Positions 1 to 6,452 of a stretch of DNA of 9,690 nucleotides are shown here, in pieces (position 1 is the stretch's first letter; each line of letters opens with the position of its first letter). Made by a program: the position numbers and the translations under genes. Below the pieces are notes generated by a model. It was not told the DNA's origin. It ran no database searches and saw nothing but the letters and a program-made list of their open reading frames with translations. Origin of the DNA: JBKEDG01 sp047973085 (GTDB lineage Bacteria > Bacillota_I > Bacilli_A > JBKEDG01); the NCBI GenBank assembly GCA_047973085.1, contig JBKEBI010000051.1:1-9690 (forward strand). The letters run 5' to 3'.

Positions 1-259
1 TATCTAGAACTAATGTGACATATGCATAACTATGTGCACTACGTGATTTACTACCTGAAAATATTACATCAGTCATTGTAGTTCCACCACGAAGTTGTTT
101 AACTGATTGTTCTCCCAGTACCCACCTAACAGCATCTACTACATTACTTTTTCCACTTCCGTTTGGACCTACAACCCCAGTAACACCTTCATTAAAATGA
201 ATAAACGTCTTGTCTGCAAACGATTTAAATCCAAGTGTTTCAATCCTCTTTAAATACAT
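1..259 (-). CDS. smc: SMC chromosome segregation/condensation ATPase, N-terminal fragment (cut by window edge)
   Basis: Read from ATG at 259, 86 codons are visible before the left edge cuts the gene; full SMC proteins are near 1,150-1,200 aa. The start reads MYLKRIETLGFKSFADKT, the standard bacterial SMC N-terminus. Walker A is GPNGSGKS at residues 31-38, and RWVLGEQS (45-52) and DVIFSGS follow as in the SMC head. By family knowledge, SMC dimers with ScpA/ScpB form the condensin that compacts and separates chromosomes; the rest of the head, hinge and coiled coils lie outside. The start lies inside the end of rnc (20 bp overlap), and a GGAGG 8 nt upstream of the ATG is carried within the rnc coding sequence, so translation is probably coupled. 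TGG encodes Trp here. The identification is secure; the completeness of the gene is unknown. Confidence 0.96.
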   Translation of the reverse strand, partial: MYLKRIETLGFKSFADKTFIHFNEGVTGVVGPNGSGKSNVVDAVRWVLGEQSVKQLRGGTTMTDVIFSGSKSRSAHSYAYVTLVLD

Positions 260-926
260 GACTACCTCCAGATGCTACCATTTTATTTAAAGCAACTTTT
301 GCTGCATCTTGTTCAGCATTTTTCTTGCTATGTCCTATACCACTTCCAAGTAAAATATCATCCATATATACATCAATATAAAATGTTGGCTGATGACTTG
401 GTCCATCTTGTTTAACCAACTTATATTCTAAAGTACGCTTATCACTTTGAACAAGCTCTTGTAATTTAGATTTATAATCTTCAAAATTAAACTTTTTTGA
501 AACAATTATTTCACTTATATATCTATCAAAAAACTTTTCTACCTCAGCAAGACCAAGATCTAAATATATAGCAGCAACAAATGCTTCAAAAGCATCTGCG
601 ATGACTGCATCTTTTAAGTTAGACTTCTCACCTTTGCCAAGTTTGATAAAATTTTCTAACCCTATTTTTTTTGCATACAAACAAAGCGCTTTCTCACAAA
701 CATACATTGCACGAAGTTTAGTCATTTCTCCTTCAGAGTAGCAGTAGTTATTATACAAAAATTCGCTTAAAATTAAATCAAAAATTGCATCTCCCAAAAA
801 TTCTAATCTTTGATTATGAGATTTACCTAAATTATTTTCATGTGCATACGAAGGATGTGTTAGAGCTGTATTATAAATATCTACACTATTATATTTAATT
901 CCTAATTCATCTAATAATTTTTTCAT
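240..926 (-). CDS. rnc: Ribonuclease III
   Basis: This 228-aa protein has the normal length and two domains of bacterial RNase III, which cuts double-stranded RNA (rRNA precursors, sense-antisense duplexes). The endonuclease domain covers about residues 1-145. The signature NQRLEFLGDAIFDL is at 38-51, with catalytic-type E42 and D46 and the second pair D111 and E114 in the ADAFEAF segment. A double-stranded RNA-binding domain follows at about 152-218, with the GSGIGHSKKNAEQDAA helix-2 region. The first Glu of the usual NERLEFLGD signature is Gln39, which I recall as common in Firmicutes and not disabling. The ATG overlaps the plsX stop by one base (TAATG), and the gene ends 20 bp inside smc, so plsX-rnc-smc reads as one translationally coupled operon. 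The SD GAGG lies inside the end of plsX. Confidence 0.97.
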   Translation of the reverse strand: MKKLLDELGIKYNSVDIYNTALTHPSYAHENNLGKSHNQRLEFLGDAIFDLILSEFLYNNYCYSEGEMTKLRAMYVCEKALCLYAKKIGLENFIKLGKGEKSNLKDAVIADAFEAFVAAIYLDLGLAEVEKFFDRYISEIIVSKKFNFEDYKSKLQELVQSDKRTLEYKLVKQDGPSHQPTFYIDVYMDDILLGSGIGHSKKNAEQDAAKVALNKMVASGGSHVFKED

Positions 927-1909
927 TATATTGCCTCAGAAATTTTTTTATTTATGTTATTTTTTTCAAGATTATATGCAAGTTCTATTGCTTTACTAAA
1001 TGAATAACCTGTACTTGACCCATGTGCTTTTACAACAGTGCTTTTGCATCCAATAAGTAGTGATCCACCTACCTCATGATGATCAAATACTTTAAAAGAT
1101 TTTTTTATATCTTTTTTTAAAATTAAAGCAGCAAGTTTATTCTTAAAACTTGCAGTAAGCGTTTGCTTTAAAATTGAAGAAATAGCCATTGCAGTACCTT
1201 CGAGTGTTTTCAAAGCAATATTCCCACTAAAACCATCACATACAATAACATTAGCATCAGTAGAAATAATATCTCTACCTTCAATATTACCAATGAAATT
1301 TATATTAGAATCGCTCTTTAACTCTTGATGAACATCTTGATATATTTTTGTCCCTTTTTTTTCCTCTGCACCAATATTTAAAAGTGCAACCTTAGGATTT
1401 ATTGCTCCTAGAATCTTAGCATACTCAATCCCCATTTTTGCATTCTGAATCAAATAAGTTTCCTTTACATCATCATTTGCACCAACATCAAGCAAAATTT
1501 TAGGAGAATTTTCTAAAGTGGGTATAACCGGAGAAAGAGCCGGTCGTTTAACACCATTAATTCTACCAACAACTAATAACCCTCCAGCAATCACTGCACC
1601 AGTACTCCCAGCTGAAACAATAGCATCACAACTACCTTCTTTAACTGCATTTAGTGCTTTTACAAGTGAAGCATCTTTTCGCTTTCTAATTTGAATTACA
1701 GGCTCACTATTAATATCAACTTCATCACTACAGTGAATAACTTTAATACGATTATGTGTAGATAGCTTTTCATTTATTAATTTCTCATCACCAAAAACAT
1801 GTAAAACTACATCTTCATAAAGTGAAATAATTCTCTCTACTGCTTCTATCTCTACATTTATCTTATTATCACTACCCATTGCATCTACTGCTATATTTAC
1901 AACACTCAT
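926..1909 (-). CDS. plsX: Phosphate acyltransferase PlsX
   Basis: PlsX makes acyl-phosphate from acyl-ACP and inorganic phosphate, feeding PlsY in the first step of phospholipid synthesis at the membrane. The 327-aa length matches the family (about 330). Family marks seen are DAMGSDN (9-15, usually DAMGGD), VSAGSTGA (98-105, usually SAGNTGA), LLDVGAN (139-145), LNIGAEEKKG (177-186), CDGFSGNIALK (224-234) and the C-terminal KAHGSS (294-299). The DAMGSD and AGSTGA substitutions make this a somewhat divergent copy, but no element is missing. A strong SD (AAGGAGGGG) precedes the ATG, and a promoter lies 36-64 bp upstream of the start. The gene begins the plsX-rnc-smc operon; no FapR, fab or acpP gene is next to it. 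Confidence 0.95.
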   Translation of the reverse strand: MSVVNIAVDAMGSDNKINVEIEAVERIISLYEDVVLHVFGDEKLINEKLSTHNRIKVIHCSDEVDINSEPVIQIRKRKDASLVKALNAVKEGSCDAIVSAGSTGAVIAGGLLVVGRINGVKRPALSPVIPTLENSPKILLDVGANDDVKETYLIQNAKMGIEYAKILGAINPKVALLNIGAEEKKGTKIYQDVHQELKSDSNINFIGNIEGRDIISTDANVIVCDGFSGNIALKTLEGTAMAISSILKQTLTASFKNKLAALILKKDIKKSFKVFDHHEVGGSLLIGCKSTVVKAHGSSTGYSFSKAIELAYNLEKNNINKKISEAI

Positions 1910-1944
1910 AAAATCCCCTCCTTAGCAAATGCATACTCCCTATT

Positions 1945-1973
1945 ATTATACCAAAAATCATTATATAAGTAAA
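1945..1973 (-). promoter_or_regulatory. Promoter of plsX-rnc-smc
   Basis: On the minus strand, -10 TATAAT occupies 1950-1945 with a TGG extension just upstream (1953-1951). A -35-like TTTACT is at 1973-1968, giving a 17-nt spacer. Expected transcription start is near 1938, leaving a leader of about 29 nt that carries the AAGGAGGGG ribosome binding site. No inverted repeat was seen over it. Confidence 0.75.
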
Positions 1974-1998
1974 ATAATTATCATAGTATTTTATAAAG

Positions 1999-2024
1999 AA
2001 AAAAAGTAGAATTAATCTACTTTT
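1999..2024 (-). terminator. Weak terminator at the end of the ABC/GntR operon
   Basis: Nine-base arms AAAAGTAGA and TCTACTTTT surround a five-base loop, and on the minus strand the 3' arm runs into TTTTTTTC. The stop codon of the GntR gene (2014-2012) lies in the loop and its last codons form the stem. The stem is A/T rich, so leaky termination into plsX is possible; the symmetric A and T tracts could also act weakly in the other direction. Confidence 0.6.
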
Positions 2025-2365
2025 AAATCATCATACCATTCAAATATAGTTTCATTTTTTACTTCAAATTGGTTAGCAATTTTTTTTACAGATAATAGCT
2101 CTACCTCAATCAAGTATTTTTTTATTTTATCAATTTGCTTTCTATCGTTAGTAACATATCTTCCAAGTCCTTTTTCACTTACAAATATTCCTAAATCATC
2201 AAGATATTGATAGGATTTTTGCACTGTATTAGCATTAACCTGCTTCTTCTTAGAATATTCACGAACAGATGGCACTTTCATTCCAGAAGGATCCTCATTA
2301 CTCAAAATATCAAGACACAAATCCTTTGCAATTTTTACATATAGAAGTTCTACTTTATCAAACAT
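2012..2365 (-). CDS. YtrA-type GntR-family transcriptional regulator
   Basis: With the preferred start this is a 117-aa protein. The N-terminal winged helix-turn-helix carries the GntR signature VPSVREYSKKKQVNANTVQK, then YQYLDDLGIFVSEKGLGRYV as the wing. Only about 45 residues follow, so the large effector-binding domain of FadR/HutC regulators is absent; this is the small YtrA subfamily, which typically represses adjacent ABC transporter genes. Start choice: an upstream in-frame ATG at 2374 directly touches the SD AAGGG (2379-2375), while ATG 2365 lies 9 nt after it and begins MFDKVELLY, so 2365 is preferred. It overlaps the permease stop by 8 bp and is the last gene of the operon. Its probable target is the GTGTA-N12-TACAC repeat at the operon promoter (inference). 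The inducer is unknown. Confidence 0.88.
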   Translation of the reverse strand: MFDKVELLYVKIAKDLCLDILSNEDPSGMKVPSVREYSKKKQVNANTVQKSYQYLDDLGIFVSEKGLGRYVTNDRKQIDKIKKYLIEVELLSVKKIANQFEVKNETIFEWYDDLKVD

Positions 2366-4124
2366 TCTTAGCATCCCTTCTTTCTTTATTAGAAGTTAAA
2401 TACATAAGAGAAACTAATAACATTACTGAAGGTATTAGCACTAAAATATAGATTGAAATATCCTTATTACTTCGCATTGTATATAGATTAGTATCATATA
2501 TTTCAACTTCAGCGCCCATTTCATCAACGTAATTCTCATCATAAGAAGCAATATAATCTTCATCATAAACTAAAACATAAACATCTATCACTAATGTTTT
2601 GTCGCCATAAGAAGTGACACCTTCACTATTTTCAAGACTATTTTTAAAATTATAATTACTACTCTTATTTACAATTAAATCATATACTTCTTCGTTAAAA
2701 TCTTTTCTACTATATAAAGTATAAACTTTTTCTTCAGTTACGGCAACTCCACCATATAAACCATTAAAATATTTTGGAACAAAACTAGTATTAGCATTAT
2801 CTTCTATAATTCCTACTACTGTTTGACCTCCATATTCTTTACCTATAATTTCCTCTAAAGAATCAAAGTTTTTTGTTTCCATATAAAGTCTAGCAAGCGA
2901 TTCAGGAATAATAACTTCAGTGAAATCTTTAGGAAGACTTCCATACTTTAATATTATATCACTTTGATTTCTTAAGTCATAAACTACACCTATTTCAAAT
3001 ATATATTCACCCTTTTCACTTATATGGCTTGTACTTTTAAAAGAAGTTATAGAAAGATTATCAGTTAAATAATTATCAATATAAATATCATAATTTTTAA
3101 TGTTTGCGTCATTTAATTTTTGCTCCAACTTAGACATAAATTGATCATATTCAATATCTTCATTTGCTTCTATAAAATAACCTACGACATTTGCTCCATC
3201 TAACTTTTTTTCAACAACTTTATTTTCTAATGTAACTATTTTGTACATCTTTAAAATCGATCCACTACTCATAAGAATAAATAAACCTACTATAATAATT
3301 TTTCTATACTTTATCCCATTCAAATTTCTATCTAAACTAACATTTTTATAAATAACAGTAAATAGTACTATAAATAAGCTTAGTGCAATTAACCCAAGCC
3401 CAAAACCATTTTTAAAAACAAAATGATCATTTAAATAAAAAGTATTACCAATTTGAATATCTAGCCAAAACAATCCACTGCTATTATATGACAATGTTGA
3501 TATGAATTGTGCCATAAAAAGAATTAGGCTAATACATGCTATACTAGTCATTATTATATGAAGAGTTATAAAGATAAACTTTCTCTTTAAATTATAATAC
3601 TTTACTAAGTAATAGCTTAACTGCTTATATAAAATTAATAACATAAAATAGATAATAAATAGTATAATTCCAAATAGCACATATATAATAAGTGGATTCA
3701 AATTACTATTTATCAAAGTGAATAAGTTTTTGTAGCCACTATATAAATATTGAATATTTGAAGAAAGGGTAATAAACATTGTATTAAAAAGTATCAATAA
3801 CACTAAAATTGGATTAAAAACATAATTTACCGTATTTAATGAACTAAATATAAACTTGAATTTTCTTGACTTTGAAAATACATTTAAAGTGTTAAAAAGT
3901 AGCATACTTATTAAAATACATATACAAATAATATTGAGAATTGGAACAAACATCTCACTATAATACATTATATCATACATATAAATATAATTATTTTTTT
4001 CAATATTTTGAATTGAAAAATCATATAGTATTAAATATAATATATTCAGCATAAAAATTGCTGCTACTATTGAAAGAGAAATTAGGTTTTCTTTAAAATA
4101 AAACTTAATTTTTTTACTCATCAT
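2358..4124 (-). CDS. ABC transporter permease with large external MacB/FtsX-like domain
   Basis: A 588-aa membrane protein. Hydrophobic segments are at about 13-34, 60-80, 102-122, 143-167, 183-208, 240-260, 274-290 and 556-577. Basic stretches (SKSRKFK, KYYNLKRK, KYRK, NKERRDAK) fall where an N-in, C-in, eight-TM topology predicts cytoplasm. Residues about 291-555 would lie outside the cell. Within them, YGSLPKDFTEVIIPESLA and QTVVGIIEDN resemble the repeated core of MacB/FtsX extracellular domains. The acidic, Tyr-rich end (VYDEDY, DENYVDE) is unusual. Start choice: a TTG 12 bp further upstream overlaps the SD GGAGG and is rejected; ATG 4124 lies 5 nt after the SD (ATG 4121 is also possible). 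It overlaps the ATPase by 11 bp. It is the only permease of the operon, so it probably works as a homodimer. The substrate is unknown; export or antibiotic sensing is inferred from the YtrA-type regulator. Confidence 0.8.
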   Translation of the reverse strand: MMSKKIKFYFKENLISLSIVAAIFMLNILYLILYDFSIQNIEKNNYIYMYDIMYYSEMFVPILNIICICILISMLLFNTLNVFSKSRKFKFIFSSLNTVNYVFNPILVLLILFNTMFITLSSNIQYLYSGYKNLFTLINSNLNPLIIYVLFGIILFIIYFMLLILYKQLSYYLVKYYNLKRKFIFITLHIIMTSIACISLILFMAQFISTLSYNSSGLFWLDIQIGNTFYLNDHFVFKNGFGLGLIALSLFIVLFTVIYKNVSLDRNLNGIKYRKIIIVGLFILMSSGSILKMYKIVTLENKVVEKKLDGANVVGYFIEANEDIEYDQFMSKLEQKLNDANIKNYDIYIDNYLTDNLSITSFKSTSHISEKGEYIFEIGVVYDLRNQSDIILKYGSLPKDFTEVIIPESLARLYMETKNFDSLEEIIGKEYGGQTVVGIIEDNANTSFVPKYFNGLYGGVAVTEEKVYTLYSRKDFNEEVYDLIVNKSSNYNFKNSLENSEGVTSYGDKTLVIDVYVLVYDEDYIASYDENYVDEMGAEVEIYDTNLYTMRSNKDISIYILVLIPSVMLLVSLMYLTSNKERRDAKNV

Positions 4125-4812
4125 GATCTCCTCCAAATTTATCTATTACAAAATCTTCTATATTTTTATACCCTTCCTTAAAAATATTTTCAACAGTTAT
4201 ATCATATTCAATTTTCCCCTCATTTAAGTATATGACACGATCAAAAAGCATTTGAAATTCATTAATCATATGGGTAGTAACTATTACAGTTCCTCCCTTT
4301 TCTTGAATATCCAAAATTAAATCTGCTATAAGCTTTCTATTGAAAACATCAATCGAAGATAAAGGTTCATCAAATAAATATAGCGAAGCTTTTTTAGCTA
4401 AACAAAATATAATATTAACTATTTGCTTACTTCCCCTAGATAAGCTTCCATACATTACATTAACATCAATTTTAAATTCAGAAAGTTTATCATATACGTA
4501 ATTAATATCCAATTGTTCACAAGAATTAATATGATTTAAGTTTGATTTAATACTAGCATTGTTTTTCAACAATAGCTTCTCAGTAATAAGCACACAATCA
4601 CTAACTGCACCGTAAATATTCCTTTTCCCTTCAATATATACATCACCTTCAAAAATAACATCTTCATTTGCTATTAAACGCTGCAATGTTGACTTACCAG
4701 CCGCATTATGTCCAAATAATCCAACTATCTCATTTTTTTTTATATTAAAATTTATGTTATCTAAAATAACTTTATCTCTTGTTTTTAGAGATAGATTTTT
4801 AACTTCAATCAT
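4114..4812 (-). CDS. ABC transporter ATP-binding protein (YtrB-like)
   Basis: A single 232-aa nucleotide-binding domain that powers the adjacent permease from the cytoplasmic side. Visible elements are Walker A GHNAAGKS (34-41), signature LSRGS (124-128, in place of LSGGQ), Walker B LYLFDEP (144-150) with E149 as catalytic base, D-loop SSID (152-155) and H-loop H181 in VTTHMINEF. The usual Q-loop Gln seems replaced (LITEKLLL, 75-82), as in many exporters of the YtrB/EcsA type, which also carry LSRG signatures. SD GGAGGG lies 6 nt before the ATG. It is the first gene of the operon, preceded by its own promoter and an inverted repeat. The acidic end HDE overlaps the permease start. The ATPase assignment is certain; the YtrB relation is an inference from motif style and the regulator. 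Confidence 0.95.
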   Translation of the reverse strand: MIEVKNLSLKTRDKVILDNINFNIKKNEIVGLFGHNAAGKSTLQRLIANEDVIFEGDVYIEGKRNIYGAVSDCVLITEKLLLKNNASIKSNLNHINSCEQLDINYVYDKLSEFKIDVNVMYGSLSRGSKQIVNIIFCLAKKASLYLFDEPLSSIDVFNRKLIADLILDIQEKGGTVIVTTHMINEFQMLFDRVIYLNEGKIEYDITVENIFKEGYKNIEDFVIDKFGGDHDE

Positions 4813-4824
4813 TATTCACCCTCC

Positions 4825-4846
4825 GTGTATTACAATCATAGTACAC
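4825..4846. promoter_or_regulatory. Probable operator for the YtrA-type repressor
   Basis: Inverted repeat GTGTA (4825-4829), 12-bp centre, TACAC (4842-4846), with two further inner matched pairs (TA 4831-4832 and TA 4839-4840). It sits where transcription from the promoter just upstream should begin (about 4842) and ends before the SD. From memory, B. subtilis YtrA recognises a closely similar AGTGTA-N13-TACACT repeat; here the spacer is one base shorter. Repression by blocking initiation would fit. Confidence 0.7.
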
Positions 4847-4848
4847 AA

Positions 4849-4877
4849 AGTTTATCATATCAAACATACACTGTCAA
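4849..4877 (-). promoter_or_regulatory. Promoter of the ABC transporter/GntR operon
   Basis: On the minus strand a perfect -35 TTGACA (4877-4872) is followed, 17 nt later, by -10 TAAACT (4854-4849) with a TGA extension (4857-4855). The -35 lies 7 bp past the stop of the upstream membrane gene. The -35 is centred in a small dyad ACTGT-TG-ACAGT (4870-4881). Expected start is near 4842, within the operator repeat. Confidence 0.72.
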
Positions 4878-4883
4878 CAGTTT

Positions 4884-5729
4884 TTAAAAAGTTATGTCAT
4901 CAAATTCATTTTTTTCTTCAAATAATGAAACATCATATACATATATATCACTTTTTACAATATTTTGCTTTTTAACCTTATTTTTATCCTCAACAGTTAA
5001 ATATGTTTCTATATAAAAATATTGCTCACTATCACCATAAATATAAAAGTCATAATATCTCATATCACTAACAATATACTCATCTTCAGCAAAATTTAAA
5101 TCGCGTAAATATTTAAATGAGACATCATCATTTTCTAAGTTTTCATCAATTAATGAAAAAACATATTCTGGATAAACAACCATATCATCACCTTCAATGT
5201 AGATTGTATCTTCATAATTTAAAGTTATAATTTGTACTAGTAATAGCAATGCAAAAAATAGTAATGGTAAAATCACTAAAATTGTTGGAATTGTCAGGCT
5301 ACCTACAGCAAAACCATCTTTTGTATCAGAAAGTACTTTCACAATATTTGATTTAACATTTAAATTATATTCTGTTGGTAAAATATGTTCTTTATAATTT
5401 GCAAATATAGTAAAGATTAGAATAATTGTACTTGGTATAATCACACCTACATATTGAATAATTAACGCTATTTTAAACATTTTTAAATTTGATATCCTAT
5501 GTCTTTCTAAACTTCTACTAAGAACATTGCTGATTGTAAATACACATAAAGCAGCAATAATTAAGCATATAAACCATAACTTTTTTAAAATTAGTATAAT
5601 CATTACACAAATCATAAATGATACAATTATTATACATAAAATAAAGAATGTTAATAAAATACTTATCAAAATACTTCTTAAAGTATTTTTGCTTTTACTT
5701 TCATATTTTTTCCCTAAATCAAAATTCAT
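4884..5729 (-). CDS. Unknown four-TM membrane protein with acidic cytoplasmic tail
   Basis: I do not recognise this 281-aa protein. Hydrophobic segments are at about 19-48, 51-68, 87-110 and 145-170. The basic N-terminus (KKYESKSKNTLR) and the basic 71-86 loop (SRSLERHRISNLK) point to the cytoplasm, leaving residues 111-144 outside. The last 110 residues are hydrophilic, acidic and Tyr-rich (DFYIYGDSEQYFYIETYL, then EEKNEFDDITF) and should be cytoplasmic. There is no signal peptide cleavage site, no enzyme motif and no zinc or ATP site. It starts 11 bp after ybxB, with GGAGG 6 nt before the ATG, so it is cotranscribed with ybxB. The next operon has its own promoter, so a link to the ABC transporter is only positional, although readthrough is possible because no terminator is seen between them. 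Confidence 0.8.
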   Translation of the reverse strand: MNFDLGKKYESKSKNTLRSILISILLTFFILCIIIVSFMICVMIILILKKLWFICLIIAALCVFTISNVLSRSLERHRISNLKMFKIALIIQYVGVIIPSTIILIFTIFANYKEHILPTEYNLNVKSNIVKVLSDTKDGFAVGSLTIPTILVILPLLFFALLLLVQIITLNYEDTIYIEGDDMVVYPEYVFSLIDENLENDDVSFKYLRDLNFAEDEYIVSDMRYYDFYIYGDSEQYFYIETYLTVEDKNKVKKQNIVKSDIYVYDVSLFEEKNEFDDITF

Positions 5730-5739
5730 ATTACCTCCA

Positions 5740-6324
5740 TTAATTTGCTTTTATTACGTACACAGCTTTCTTTTTATATAATATATCCACAGACTCATAG
5801 ATTGAATTTAAAAAGTCTATAGTAGATTTTGCACCATGTTTTTTACTAATAACAATATATAAACTCCCTTTATTAACTAAATGGTATTTAGCTTGCTCAT
5901 AAATATTGTAGCAAGTTTTTTTACCAGCATGAATAGGTGGATTTAATAATATTGACGAATATTTATTTTCTACACGTTCAAACATATTACTAATAAATAC
6001 ATTTGCATTTAAATTATTTTGTTCTACATTCAATTTTGCTAAATTTACCGCTCTTTCATTTATATCTAACATATCTACACACACATTATGATATTTTGAT
6101 ACACACATCCCAATCACGCCATAACCACACCCAAAATCAAGCACACTATTTGGGTCTATTACATTTATTATTACATCTAAAAAAGTTTTTGTTAAATGAT
6201 CTACATGATCTTTTGAAAAGATTCCTTTGTCTGTAGTAAACTTAAAATAGTTTCCGCATACTGTATCATTAAATATAATTATTTGATGTTCTAAATCTGT
6301 ATTTTTAAAGTAATGATTTTTCAC
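5740..6324 (-). CDS. ybxB: RsmC/YbxB-type class I SAM-dependent rRNA methyltransferase
   Basis: A 194-aa single-domain methyltransferase, close to the size of B. subtilis YbxB (about 200 aa). SAM motif I is VLDFGCGYG (61-69), the acidic ribose-binding residue is D87 in MLDINERA, and motif IV is NPPIHAG (128-134), the NPP signature of N-methyltransferases acting on nucleic-acid bases. FSKDHVDHLTKTFLD upstream of motif I is typical of the RsmC/YbxB group. By family knowledge the likely product is m2G in 16S rRNA; the exact site is not provable here. The start is GTG, supported by the SD AAAGGGG 9 nt upstream. In Bacillus this gene lies between rplL and rpoB. Here it still follows rplL but with a terminator and a promoter between them, and is followed by an unknown membrane gene. 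Confidence 0.88.
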   Translation of the reverse strand: MKNHYFKNTDLEHQIIIFNDTVCGNYFKFTTDKGIFSKDHVDHLTKTFLDVIINVIDPNSVLDFGCGYGVIGMCVSKYHNVCVDMLDINERAVNLAKLNVEQNNLNANVFISNMFERVENKYSSILLNPPIHAGKKTCYNIYEQAKYHLVNKGSLYIVISKKHGAKSTIDFLNSIYESVDILYKKKAVYVIKAN

Positions 6325-6382
6325 TTTTAACCGCCCCTTTACAAACTAACAATCATACTATCAATCTATACTTACTATATCT

Positions 6383-6413
6383 ATTCTAACATAAAAAATT
6401 CTAAATCAGTCAA
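6383..6413 (-). promoter_or_regulatory. Promoter of ybxB and the membrane gene
   Basis: Minus-strand TTGACT (6413-6408) and an extended -10 TGT-TAGAAT (6391-6383) are separated by 19 nt, a little long, which the TGn extension may offset. It lies just past the rplL terminator and 59 bp before the GTG start. Expected start is near 6376. Confidence 0.55.
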
Positions 6414-6423
6414 TATTTACAAT

Positions 6424-6445
6424 AAAAAAGAGCCATATTGGCTCT
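6424..6445 (-). terminator. Rho-independent terminator after rplL
   Basis: Minus-strand stem AGAGCC / GGCTCT with loop AATAT, followed by TTTTT. It begins 8 bp after the rplL stop. It closes the ribosomal protein cluster and separates it from ybxB. Confidence 0.85.
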
Positions 6446-6452
6446 AATAATA

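Noticed and set aside
2269..2451. Plus-strand 60-codon frame over the GntR/permease junction
   Set aside because: Antisense to two well-supported genes and no SD.
4754..4975. Plus-strand frame across the ABC operon promoter
   Set aside because: It covers the ATPase start, operator and promoter in antisense; no supporting start signals.
5527..5781. Plus-strand 84-codon Ile-rich reading frame
   Set aside because: Shadow of the four-TM protein and the ybxB end, with no SD.
6003..6236. Plus-strand Leu/His-rich reading frame opposite ybxB
   Set aside because: Composition is that expected from the complement of an A/T-rich gene; the opposite strand carries clear methyltransferase motifs.
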